This document shows, in pieces, positions 33,057 to 43,150 of a stretch of DNA of 64,000 bases. The notes beneath the pieces were generated by a model. It ran no database searches. It was not told where the DNA came from and worked only from the letters and a program-made list of their open reading frames with translations. Numbering within the stretch: position 1 is the stretch's first letter; every line of letters begins with the position of its first letter. The position numbers were made by a program, and so were the translations under genes. Source of the DNA: Brachionus manjavacas (taxonomy: Eukaryota > Rotifera > Eurotatoria > Ploima > Brachionidae); contig JAHQIY010000039.1 in the NCBI GenBank assembly GCA_019054805.1, positions 1-64,000 of the forward strand, written 5' to 3'.

Positions 33057-34246
33057 CTAAATGTTTTGACTGGCAGTTTGCTGACCAATTTCGTTAGATG
33101 ATTGATCTACTTGAATTGAACATTCAGTTGTTGAACTGTTTGATTCAGACTCGAAGGTACTGTCGTTTTGATTTTCTAAGACAACTAATGGTTTCTTTGA
33201 TTCATTTTCGGTGAGCTCTTTTTCATTTGGATCAGATTCGGGAAATCTCTTGGTTTGATTTCTGGTTTGGAAAAAATTCTCAGTCTCATTCTGATCAATT
33301 GAGCGTACATTGACAGGTGACTGGCATATTGGTAGAAAATCGTTAAAACGACTTACCAAAGCTTCTTCTAAAACTGGAGTTTTAAGGTCTTTTGGGCTAA
33401 TTTGGGATATTACGTCATTGAAATTTGTTGGCTGATATCTAGGTGTTTTTGGCATCACATTTTCATCATTATCTTTTGGTCAGCTTCAAATAATGATTGC
33501 GTTTCTTCTTGGTCAATGTAAAGATCATTGTAGTCAATCTTTTTCCTTTCAAGCGACTTAAGCTTTTCGGCAATGGAGCATTTTTTTGTCAAATGTCCTT
33601 TCTGATGAAAATTTTCGCATAGTGTTTCTTTGACAGGGCATTTAGCAATGTTGTGTCCTTCATCATCACAAAAATAGCATTTCTGCTTTTGTCCAACAAT
33701 TGACACAAGACACTTTAAACCATACATTATTGTGGGGCCTGACAAGCTTCCAATAATATTCTCAACTTCTTTTGGAAATGATATTCTCACCCTCCTGACA
33801 CCATTTTTCCTCTCGGGTCTATCTTTATATTTTTCTTCGGTTAAGTGTTCAATATTTAGTCCATCAATTCGAACAGCATTAAAGAAGGTTTCAAGTCTAT
33901 GATTCACGAAATCAGAGGGCAAGAAGTGAAATCGAAAAGTACAATACCTTCTGAGATCCGGGACTTTATTTGCATCTTCAAGTCTGAAAATGGTTCCATT
34001 GATATTGATGTCACTATCGAAAATTTTGGCAACATTAAAAGCAGCATTAAACTCTATTATCCAAACTTTGTTTGAAGAGAAATTGTAGATACTTGTGATC
34101 GCATCATTTTCCACTTGGTTCAGGACGACATCAAGTGCACTAAATAAGACTTTATGGCTAATCGGTTTGTCTAACCTCTTCAAGTTTAGCTTGACCGAAT
34201 TTTTAAATATCCACCGTCGGTTTTGGTTTGTTTTGTTGAGCGACAT
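33057..34246 (-). pseudogene. LINE ORF1, split by one base (copy U')
   Basis: Same protein as in copy U: MSLNKTNQNRRW, CYFCDDEGHNIAKC and the altered second knuckle CENFHQKGH. An A-run at about 33475 has four instead of five A, so the frame steps just after FEADQK and the C-terminal third is read separately (33057-33458). One substitution (Ser for Arg in KIFDRDIN) also differs from copy U. The homopolymer break could be a consensus error. Confidence 0.75.
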
Positions 34247-34345
34247 TGCCAACACACAACTTTCAACGGTTTTTAAATCACGTGATGACGCTATTAATTA
34301 AATTTTGGTTATTCAAATTTGCTAAGCCAAACGACAAATTTTCAA

Positions 34346-34690
34346 ATTTTATATCTCACTAATGTAATCATTTATTTTTACTTTAAATGTTCTACAGTTA
34401 AGAAATGATTTAATCTAATAAATTAAGATGGCAGGTATATTTATCTTTATCAGCTTGTAAATTATACCTTCATGCCAAACTTTGTCGAAAGCTTTAGAAA
34501 TGTCAAAAAATAAGCAACAAACTTTCTTCTTTCTATTAAAAGATTCGACAACTTTTTGGATAAGGAAAACTAAATTATATGCGGTTCTTCGATGTTTCCT
34601 AAAACCAGATTGTTCCTGAATTAACAAAGAATTTTTTTCCAAGAAATCATAGTTCTCAAAATTTCATTAATTATTAGCGGTGATAGTTTT
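34346..34690 (-). mobile_element. Older LINE, 5' part of RT (copy U')
   Basis: Inverse of 10385-10729: LEKNSLLIQEQSGFRKHRRT and FFDISKAFDKVWHEG, cut by the nested LINE. Upstream limit approximate. Confidence 0.75.
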
Positions 34691-35739
34691 ATTTAAGCCT
34701 TTATGTTCTTAGCGCTTCCGTGCAAATAGAGTTAATTTAAAAAATTATAGCAAGATATTTATTAAAGAAAAAATTTCACATATTCATTATAAGATTATTA
34801 TTATTATTAATTAAATAATTTGAGGGTAACTTTCAGGCTGTGAAAAATGAACACTTCCCTTCTTTGGATAAATTGAAACAAGATATAATAAGTTTTAAAT
34901 TTTGAAGTGTTGATCGGTCCTGAAAATTCGGAGAAAATGATAAGATAGAAATTAAAAATCACAAGTTTCAAAATTAATCAACAGGCTAGTGCCCCTGTCC
35001 ATTAAAGGCCGATTTAACTAAGTCCGGACTTGGACTTGTCTTGAGAATTGTTACTTTTAAGTGCTCTGAGTCAATAAATTAAATTGCTGAAACGATTTGT
35101 TTTGCTTTTAATTCACTTTTTAGGTTTTATTTCCTCTTAATAAAATAATCTTTGTTTCAAAGTTAAAAAAACTATTTTTCTGTGATTTTCCTACTAATAG
35201 GATTGTTAATAAAAATTGTAAAAAAATATTAATTTTCTGCATTAAGCAAATTTTCTTAAATTTAAGCATTTTACAGAACTAAATGATCTCTTTTATCTTC
35301 ACAATCCCTGGAATTTTTTGAAATTTTGAAATCAAATTTAAAAATAGCCATAATAAGTTAGCAGATGCAAATAAATGATAAATCAAAATTAAAATAATCA
35401 TTATCATGAATATGCTAAAAAATTAATCAATTTATTTGAAAATTTCAATTATCTTCAAATTAAACATTTTTTATACCTTTTAAAATTTACAGAAAAATAA
35501 AAAATTCAAATCTTAAATTTAAAATTTTGAAATATTCGCATGAAAATTCACAAAGCCACCAATTTTGGAATCTAAGAAAAAAAATTATTTTTCAATTTCG
35601 TTCCAAAAATTAACAAAATGTAAAATACACCTCTAAAATATAAAGTTTAAAAAACGGAAGGTTATATTGTTATATTAATATTGAGCTTTATCTATAAATC
35701 AGCTATGCTAAAAGACTGTGACTTTACCATTTTATTAAG
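34691..35739. other. AT-rich spacer upstream of ADAM10 exons (copy U')
   Basis: Inverse of 9336-10384. No exon, promoter or RNA gene that I can support. Confidence 0.5.
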
Positions 35740-35946
35740 GGCTATGATCCATATAGTTATTTGGAACAATCCCGTGACGAATACAGCAAATATTATCGTG
35801 AAGCTAATGAAAAATTTTGGAAAAAAACCAAACGTCAGTCAGATGATGGACGGCTTAGATGGCCTGGTGACAGAACAATATGTAATTTGTACCTGAGAGT
35901 AGATCCACAGCTACATACCGAAATATTCAATAATGAAGGAAACAAA
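35740..35946 (+). CDS. ADAM10-like exon 1 seen: end of prodomain and start of protease (copy U')
   Basis: Plus-strand counterpart of 9129-9335, 69 codons, identical at protein level. TTATTAAG|GGC acceptor and AAA|GTAAAC donor; intron 35947-36004 is 58 bp. KKTKR at residues 28-32 sits where prodomain removal occurs in ADAM10, and ICNLYLRVD begins the protease fold. Nothing resembling a signal peptide or a start codon with context lies upstream, so this is an internal exon. The remaining prodomain would have to lie beyond the LINE nest or is missing. Confidence 0.78.
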
Positions 35947-36004
35947 GTAAACAAAAACGTGACAAGTTTAAAAAACAAATTTTAAATTTTCATTCCAAAC
36001 AAAG

Positions 36005-36692
36005 GACATGGATAAAACAACTACATTTTTGCTTTTCTACTTAAACAAGCATGTAGAAGCCCTCAACACAATCTACAATAGTCTACCATTCTACGATCAA
36101 AACAAAGAAAAATACTTAATAGGCCTTCAGTTCATGATTTATAGAACAAAAATAATAACCCAGGAGCAATGCCAAAACGGCACTGGTTTGTCACCGGAGG
36201 AGCTAAAATTGTGCGAGCCTTACTTGGATGTGTCAAGTTTTTTAAACTACGTCTCACTGGACAACTTTACAGACTTTTGTTTGTCTTACACATTTACAGC
36301 CCGTGATTTTACTGACGGGACACTGGGTCTGGCTTGGGTGGCCAAATTAGCAGGCAGTGTTGGTGGTGTTTGCGAAAAACGTCAAACATTGCAAGGTGTT
36401 GCCAAAAGTCTCAACAGTGGTATAGTGACAGTGGTTAATTATCAATCGAGAGTGCCCGAAGCTGTTTCTCAGATAACATTTGCACACGAAATAGGACACA
36501 ATTTTGGCTCAGAACACGATCCTGACGATCCATCTTGCTCGCCCGGATCAAGCAGAGGTGGAAATTACATCATGAACAGACGTGCCACCACTGGCACTGA
36601 CAAGAATAACAGAAATTTCTCGACATGCAGTCGGGATCAAATGGGAACCATTGTTCACAATCTAATTTCTGGGCCTAAATTCTGCTTCAAGC
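36005..36692 (+). CDS. ADAM10-like exon 2: catalytic metalloprotease domain (copy U')
   Basis: Counterpart of 8383-9070; uninterrupted, starts GACATGGATAAAACA and ends one base into a codon before GTAAGA. It carries the full zinc site HEIGHNFGSEHD and Met-turn YIMNRR, plus the ADAM10-specific stretch DGTLGLAWV. Cys positions (GGVCEKR, FSTCSRD, PKFCFK) agree with the family. Joined to exon 1 and exon 3 it gives a continuous frame of 577 codons through the membrane segment. Confidence 0.94.
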
Positions 36693-37146
36693 GTAAGATC
36701 TTAATTTTTTATAATAGATTCAATATTTTTTAAAATTAACAGTGTTCAATTTCTTTTAAAGTCATTTGACTTCACTTTAAATTTTGACATTGAAAATTGT
36801 AAATTTGAATTTTAGAACAATTTACTAAAGATAATAAGATAAAAAGTCTTAAAACTATTAAATTAAAAAGACTTAATAATCAAAATAATGATAAAATAAT
36901 TTTCTTGACTTAAAAAAAATTTTCTATTTGTGTTTATTTTTAAATCTATTTTTGAATTGATGATCATTTCTACTACAACTACACTACTGCTATGATAAAC
37001 TTTTTTTACATTTTTTTAAATTTTAGTAAATATACAAAGGACAAAAAAAAGAAAAAATGGCGATTTTTAGGAATTTTTCTTTTATTTTTAGAAAATTAAA
37101 ATGAAAATTGAAAAAAAAATACGAAATTTTACGTAAATTTTTATTA

Positions 37147-38027
37147 CAGTAGCGCTACGCCACATGGATTTTACGTAAATTTACGTCAAATTACGTTAAT
37201 TTACGTAATTTTACGTAAAAAAAAGTAAATTTACGTAAATTAACGTAAAGATAGAAAAGTAAAATTACGTTTATTAACGTAAAATAACGTAAATTTACGT
37301 AATTTTACGTAAAATTACTTTTTTTTACGTAAAATGTAAAACGGCCAAAAAACAGTAGAAAATTCAATATTTTAGACGATTTTTTTGAAAATTTGAATTT
37401 TCTGAGTTTTTTAACTAAAATTTTCAAAAAAGTAAATTTACGTAAATTTTCGTAAAATTTCATTTTTTTACCAGGTAAAATTTGGTAAAATTTGGTAAAT
37501 TTTCGTAAAATTTCGTAAAAAAAAGTAAAAAAATGTAAATTTCTCAGATTTTATTTATTTCTTTAGTTTCTAAGTTTTAATTTCTGTTTATAAAGATAAT
37601 ACAATGAAAAAAACACAAAAGTTTATGTCTATACTTATTTTTTTGCAGCTGCTCTATCGGTTTTCATACTGTTCGTTGCATTAAACCAGGCCGTACTAAA
37701 ATCACTTTTAGACGGAACAAACTTTTTCAAATTAGCTTAAGAAAATTATTTATTTTTTGAACAAACACGAGTTAAAAGTTTAATTTACCTTTGATTTCCA
37801 AAAACAATTTATCATCTTTTTTTTGATAAAATCCGATGGTTTTGTTCAAATCATCCGGGAATTTTTCCTTCAACTTTTTACGAAGCTCGTTAGTAAAATC
37901 TTTTTTGAGTGTCTAAAAATTAAAATTTTCTTTAAATTAAGCTTTATCTTCAATTTATTTTTACATATGTTTGAGAGTTCATTCATGACGTAAATTTACG
38001 TAAAATCCATGTGGCGTAGCGCTACTG
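37147..38027 (-). mobile_element. TA-flanked MITE with long terminal inverted repeats (copy U')
   Basis: Inverse of 7052-7929, 881 bp, same CAGTAGCGCTACGCCACATGG ends and TA on both sides (37145-37146 reads TA, 38028-38029 TA). No transposase. A/T-rich ACGTAAATTTACGT units fill about 37160-37540. Confidence 0.85.
37635..37986 (-). CDS. Putative three-exon small gene inside the MITE (copy U')
   Basis: Same structure as 7093-7441, on the minus strand: exon 1 37965-37986, 52-bp intron, exon 2 37789-37912, intron of about 53 bp, exon 3 ending with a stop at 37635-37637. Here the late exon-2 A-run (8 A) and exon-3 run (5 A) give an open frame through FYQKKDDKLFLEIK and NLKKFVPSKSDF. However, an early A-run has six A instead of five, which changes the phase at the first splice. 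With the lengths unsettled, either a phase-1 or a phase-0 first junction is possible. Product unknown, Lys-rich, about 80 residues. Confidence 0.45.
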
Positions 38028-38984
38028 TATAAAAAATTTGAAAAATGGTAAATTTTAGTAAAGTCAAGTTACTTTTTGTCTTTGAAGAAACTTTTAAAAA
38101 TTAGTTTTTTTTTTGCATAATTCCGTTTAATTAAAATATGTATTGTATAAATATAATATGTACCCCGTGAAAAGTTAAAAAAAAATGTTATTGAACTACC
38201 AGTGATTTAGGCTGCCTAATTTTGTGACCGTGATGTATAACCGATTTCGCAGACCAACACTTAAATTGAAAAAAATTGAAAAAAAGAAAATAAAAAATTA
38301 TAAGTTTGAATTTTTTAAAAACTAATAAGATATAGTTTATGCTCAAATGAAAAAATCAAGCTTTATAATTAATAATTTGTTTATGTTTTAATAGCTTTTG
38401 TTATAATTCTTAACATTTTTTACTTAAAATGAACTTTTATTTATTTTTTTATTTGTTTTTCTCTTGTAAAGTAAAGTATTTCTTCTCTTATTGATTTTTG
38501 ATATGATCTACTTGGATAATATTAGTTGAATTCATCTTTCAGATAAAAAATAATGTGATAACCAAATAGAAAAGTGAACTTGTGAGCAATTTATTTTAAA
38601 TTGTATAAAATTCTATAAAAATATGAAACTTAAAATTTGTTTATATATTTTTTTTAAATTTATGTAAACTAATATTCACTTTGAAAAAGCATTTAATGTT
38701 TTATTTGAACAAAATTGCTCCCAACTTCACTCTCTCATAGTCAACAATTTATTTTTTAATATTGGAATTATTATAGATTGTAAATGGAGAAAAACTTATT
38801 ATCAATTTTTTTTATTGTATTCAGAAATATTTGTTGTTGATGGAAAAAAAATACAAATCAGCGCCAAAACGATTTATTTTTTCAAAATTTTTAAATTTTT
38901 ATTTTTTCTTTTTTGTTTAAAAAAAAAAAAAAATACAAATTTTTCAGCCATAGTGTTTTAAAAATTTTCCTCATTTTTTTATAG

Positions 38985-39820
38985 AGTACAGTGGTTCGTT
39001 ATGTGGAAATGGCATAGTTGAAGAAGGCGAGGAATGTGATTGTGGTTATGGAACAGATTGTAATGAAGCATGTTGCATTGACGCTAGCCAAGAAATAAAC
39101 AAATGTAAGCTGAGGCCAGGAAAAGCGTGCAGCCCGAGCCAAGGTCCATGCTGTGACAACTCTTGCAATTTCGCCTCGCAAAACACCATTTGCATGAACA
39201 GCAACGAGTGCTTGAAAAATGTTTTTTGTTCCGGTAAGAACGCTTCATGTCCCCGCGACGATCCAGTATTTTTCAAAGCGGACAAAACCGAGTGCAATTC
39301 GGGTACCCAAGTTTGCAGATCGGGAATATGCTCCGGGTCAATATGTGAAAAATACGAAATGAAGCAGTGTTTTATAGAAGGCGACCTAAAAGACAAAACC
39401 CAAGACAAGTCAATTTTATGCCATTTAGCATGCATTGGTCAAAAAACCGGACACATTTGCACTGACTCATTTGAAATAGCCGAAATGAAAAACAAAAACA
39501 ATTCAAATGGATTAATTCTAAAACCAGGCTCGCCATGTGTCGGCACCCAGGGCTACTGTGACATATTCTCGAAGTGCAGAGCCGTTGACGCCGAAGGACC
39601 TTTGGTCCGGCTTAAAAACGTGCTCCTAGATCCAAAAACTTTGTCTTCTATTCGCATGTGGATAACAACCTATTGGTGGGCAGCCTCTCTCATTGTGGTC
39701 GGACTCATTGTGTTCATGATAGCTTTCATCAAAGTCTGCTCGGTGCACACACCGTCAAGTAATCCGCGCAAACCACCAGCCCTCAAGATAACCGAGACTC
39801 TGAGAAGACCAATAAAAAGG
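38985..39820 (+). CDS. ADAM10-like exon 3: disintegrin, Cys-rich, transmembrane (copy U')
   Basis: Uninterrupted in this arm (836 bp, in phase at both ends). It has CGNGIVEEGEECDCGYGTDC, then ACCIDASQ, KCKLRPGKACSPSQGPCC, SGICSGSICEKYE and GYCDIFSKCRAVDAEGPL. These are the disintegrin and cysteine-rich domains characteristic of ADAM10, which lacks the RGD-loop type seen in snake-venom relatives. A single membrane span (WWAASLIVVGLIVFMIAF) and KVCSVHTPSSNPRKPP follow. If the donor were not used, the frame would stop at 39836-39838 after VGNFF. The GTTGGT donor is weak, so some read-through to that stop is conceivable. Confidence 0.9.
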
Positions 39821-40285
39821 GTTGGTAACTTTTTTTAAGCTTTTGCAGACTTGTTTTTGGATCACAAGTTCAAGTCTAAGTCAAGATTGTGAAACTCAGT
39901 ACAAAATAACAGAACAAAATAAGAAAAAAATCTTGTTTTTGTAGGTTAAAAAATAATCATTGACTTGAATAAAAATTTAGTAATTGATTTCACTTGAAAA
40001 ATTCTAAAAGTATAAATGTAAGAAATTTACTTGAATTGAAAAAATAAGTAATCGATTTTACTTGAAAATGGGTAAGAGACAAAATTATCCCGTTTTTTTA
40101 TCCCCAAAAAAAATAAGAAATATGTAACGAAAAATTAAAAAAAAAAAATTTAAGTATTAAAGATTAATTCCAAAATTGAAAAATAATAAAAAAATGGATT
40201 ATTTTAAAGTTTTTAAAGGAATAAAAAAAGTTAAATTGATTTAAAAATGTTAAAATATGTTTTAAAAAAGTGCACGTAAAATTGG

Positions 40286-40557
40286 TTGGTTTTGTGAAAT
40301 TCAGTACAAATTTATAAAAAGAACAGAAAAAAATGTACTAAAATTGAATAACTTTTTTCTTAAAGGTTTAAACTTATTTTTGTAAATGCATCATAGTGCA
40401 ACATTCAAAGTTGCATCAAAAATTAGCAGACTTTTACAGTTGATGCAACTTTGAATGTTGCTGCATTCACATAATTAATTTCAAACAAATAGAAAAAAAG
40501 TTATTTAATTTTTTTACACTTTGTTCTGTTCTTTTGAACTGAACTTCACAGAACCAA
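40286..40557. repeat. Fold-back element (copy U')
   Basis: Inverse of 4544-4816, with the same core GCAACATTCAAAGTTGCATC / GATGCAACTTTGAATGTTGC pair around a loop of about 20 nt. Confidence 0.6.
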
Positions 40558-40730
40558 ATTGTTTAATTTTTTGTGTTTGAATTGAAAAAGATTGAAAAAG
40601 TGTGATGTTTTAGATTTTTTTACTGTTTCAAAAAAATACAATTTTAAGTTTATATTGCAAGCATTTTTATATATTTTTATTTGGAATTTTGAAAAAAAAT
40701 ATTGAAAATTCTTTCTTAACTCTTAAACAA

Positions 40731-40990
40731 TTCATTTATTTATTAATTTTTATTTTTGCCAAGCAAATGCTCCTTCAGAATAAAAATACATGAAAAAACA
40801 TGAAAAAAAAAAGTTAATAATATAAAATAAAATAAAATTAAAAAAAAAAGATAAATAATTCATTAGATTAAATTTTATATTCAATCGATGAAAATAAAGT
40901 TATTTAATAGAATGCCTATTTGTCGAAACTGATATAAAAATTAGTGAATAATTTTTTTTTTTGAAAGAGCTTTAGAAATAGCATTTGCTC
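40731..40990 (-). mobile_element. Old LINE 3' tail fragment (copy U')
   Basis: Inverse of 4115-4375: GCCAAGCAAATGCTCCTTCAG preceded by an A/T tail, the diverged form of the LINE terminal hairpin. Confidence 0.45.
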
Positions 40991-41476
40991 AGATCTAGTT
41001 GATTTGGTACTACCATTTCAAAAATCCCTAATACCCAAATACGTTCTCTACTTAAATCTTTGCCTTTCAGCATAAATGATAAAAATTAAAGAAATTAAAA
41101 AATAAAAAAAATTAAAATTAATTTTTCACCCTTCAAGTGTTTGACTTTGGGGAACAAGAATTGTTCCAGTAACAGGTGAACCAAAGTTTACCTAAGCGAC
41201 TAGACCCGAAAGACTTTGTTTTCTTCTTAAATTCTTAAATTCTTAAATTTTTGGGTTTAGTGATAATTTCCTTTCGTTTGTTGCATTTTAACAAATACTT
41301 TATTTATGAAAAATGGAAAACAGAGCGTAGATAGTTTTTTAAACTACAAATATTATCTTTAAGGATCATCATATCACAAACCCAAAGTCAAATTTTATAA
41401 AAAAACTCTAAGTTTTTCAAGTTTAGTTATAAAAATATGTAATATTTTATTTAACGGAAGCGGTTAATCATTGAGA

Positions 41477-41737
41477 TAGTAGTAGTAGTAGTAGTAGTTT
41501 TGACTGTAGCTGGCTAGCCAGCGAGTGTGCTGATAAGGCACACTATGACAGCTGATGTGATTGATTGCTGCTCATCCAGCAATCAATGCCTGCTTTAAAG
41601 CTGTTAACATTAGGGGCTTCAACTAATTGATTTGGCAGTGAGTTCCATATGTTAGCTGTTCTGTTGAAAAAATAGTTATCTCTATGATGGAGCCTCGAAA
41701 TTTCTTTGTGATATTTGAAGCAGTGACCTCTTCCTAG
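41477..41737 (-). mobile_element. 5'-truncated LINE 3' end with (AGT)n tail (copy U')
   Basis: Inverse of 3366-3630. It keeps NRTANIWNSLPNQLVEAPNV, closer to the canonical family than the left copy. The tail is seven AGT units on the plus strand (ACT on the element's strand). Confidence 0.75.
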
Positions 41738-42267
41738 GATTTTGGTGACATTAAAATTGTTTAATGTTTAACTTTTAATCTTAATTTTCGGAATAAATTT
41801 TTTTGGCATAAACAAAATCAAGATATTTTTCTTATTTAACAATTAAGCATTATTTTCTTTTTTTAAATCGTGATTTATTACTTATTTTAGAAAACGGGAT
41901 AAATTGGCTGGAAATCTTGAAAATGCTAAAAGTATAAATTTAAGTAATTTACTTGAATTGAAAAAAAAAAGTAATTTTACTTAAAAATCAAATTTTATTT
42001 TGATTAATTAAAAGTAATTAATTGATTTTACTTGACTTGACTTGTAAGTTAAAAACAATTCTGCTTCTTGCGAATTCTCTGCATCAACAAAGCCAAACTA
42101 TTTTTTCAGATAGGCGTCTTAAATGAACCAAGGTTTAATCCTACGACTACAAATACAACTTTTTTCTCATAAATTGGTAAAAACTAATGCTAAACTAACT
42201 CTAAAAAATTCAGACTAATGCTCCTTGTCAAAGTGGATTTAAAAATTAATTGCTATTTTTTTTTAAG

Positions 42268-42747
42268 ATTCCACATCCACACTGGCATCATCACCAAAGC
42301 CGCAATAAGTCCTCAGAAGGTTCTAAGCCAAGTCGACAACAGGTCATAAACGAGAAGGCGTCTAAATATCAAAAAAGAGGAAAAACCGGACAGAAAAAAC
42401 AAAGAAGCGCTGCAAGCGATAAAAGTCGAGCAAAAAGAGGAATAGGAGCAATGAGCCGATTCATTACTACAGTCAGAATCATCCATTGCACCCGATAAAA
42501 TCTGGTCATGAGAAAAAGTGGGTAACAAATCTAACAGATCGAAATCGGCCGAACAGGGTCAACACAGATTGGAACCCAAGAGGCTCGAAGAGACAAAGAG
42601 ACAAAATCGCGAAAAAAGACCAAACATAAGAGTATGTCCCCAAAAAAGCACAAGTCAGATATAATAAGCAAAATGCCGAATGGAAAGGATAAAAATCAGA
42701 AAATGAGAAACAAATCAAGTACCGAGACATCCTCAATTGATGCATAG
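42268..42747 (+). CDS. ADAM10-like last exon (cytoplasmic tail), copy U'
   Basis: Counterpart of 2283-2833. Starts IPHPHWHHHQSRNKSSEGSK in phase with exon 3. In this arm a run of six A gives KYQKRGKTGQKKQRSAASDK, and then two bases are missing (AAAGTCGAGC where the left arm has AAAGTCCCGAGC), so the first frame stops at 42496-42498. The next open stretch (SGHEKKVGNKS, then HKSMSPKKHKSD) ends ETSSIDA and TAG at 42745-42747. The tail is basic, Ser/Lys-rich and likely disordered. AATAAA occurs about 135 bp downstream. Confidence 0.55.
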
Positions 42748-43150
42748 ACGTTCCGTTTATACAAAAGTCGATTATTTTAGCCAATTTGTAAATTAAAATC
42801 GCTTTATATAAAATAATTTTTTTTCATTTAATACCATTAATTTGGATAAATTTTTTAATGTAAATTTTATCAAATTTAAAAAATAATAAAATATGATGTC
42901 GTCTCTTTAAATCTACCAAAAAATCATATTTTCTAAATTAAATAGCAAAAAAAGTAAATTTTGAATTGTATTTTTTTTTTAACAATAAAAAAAAAAAATA
43001 GACTTTGAAAAAAAATATTTTCTGTAACCTGGCCTAAATATTCTTTACCTAAGAAAGTGTTCCGTTATGCGGTACATTGAGATTAGCTTCCCAGTCACAA
43101 AAAAAACGATGATTAATCGATGAAAACTGATTGATAAATCATTAATGAAT
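42748..43150. other. ADAM10 3' flank to satellite edge (copy U')
   Basis: Inverse of 1951-2282 plus the ADAM10 3' UTR. AT-rich; contains the eroded satellite-like fragment (about 43000-43046, CTGTAACCTGGCCTAAATA) and then about 105 bp of unrelated sequence before the fresh array. Confidence 0.5.

Larger units (their letters stand above)
29991..34345 (-). mobile_element. Nested LINE retrotransposon, near full length (copy U')
   Basis: Inverse of the element at 10730-15069, about 99% identical. It carries ORF1 (split by one base), endonuclease and reverse transcriptase with an intact LLFADDLV box. The presumed target duplication lies at about 34346-34361 and 29786-29803. Since this is a copy of block U, it is not an independent insertion. 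Confidence 0.88.
36693..38984 (+). other. ADAM10-like intron 2 (copy U')
   Basis: Intron of 2292 bp, GTAAGA to ATAG, with the MITE at 37147-38027 in antisense orientation. Otherwise AT-rich with no further signal. Confidence 0.75.
39821..42267 (+). other. ADAM10-like intron 3 (copy U') holding repeat fragments
   Basis: Inverse of 2834-5263, about 2.45 kb. Holds the fold-back element at 40286-40557, LINE 3' tails near 40731-40990 and the (AGT)n-tailed LINE fragment at 41477-41737. One short stretch (near 40215-40245) has an extra segment absent from the left arm. Confidence 0.6.
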
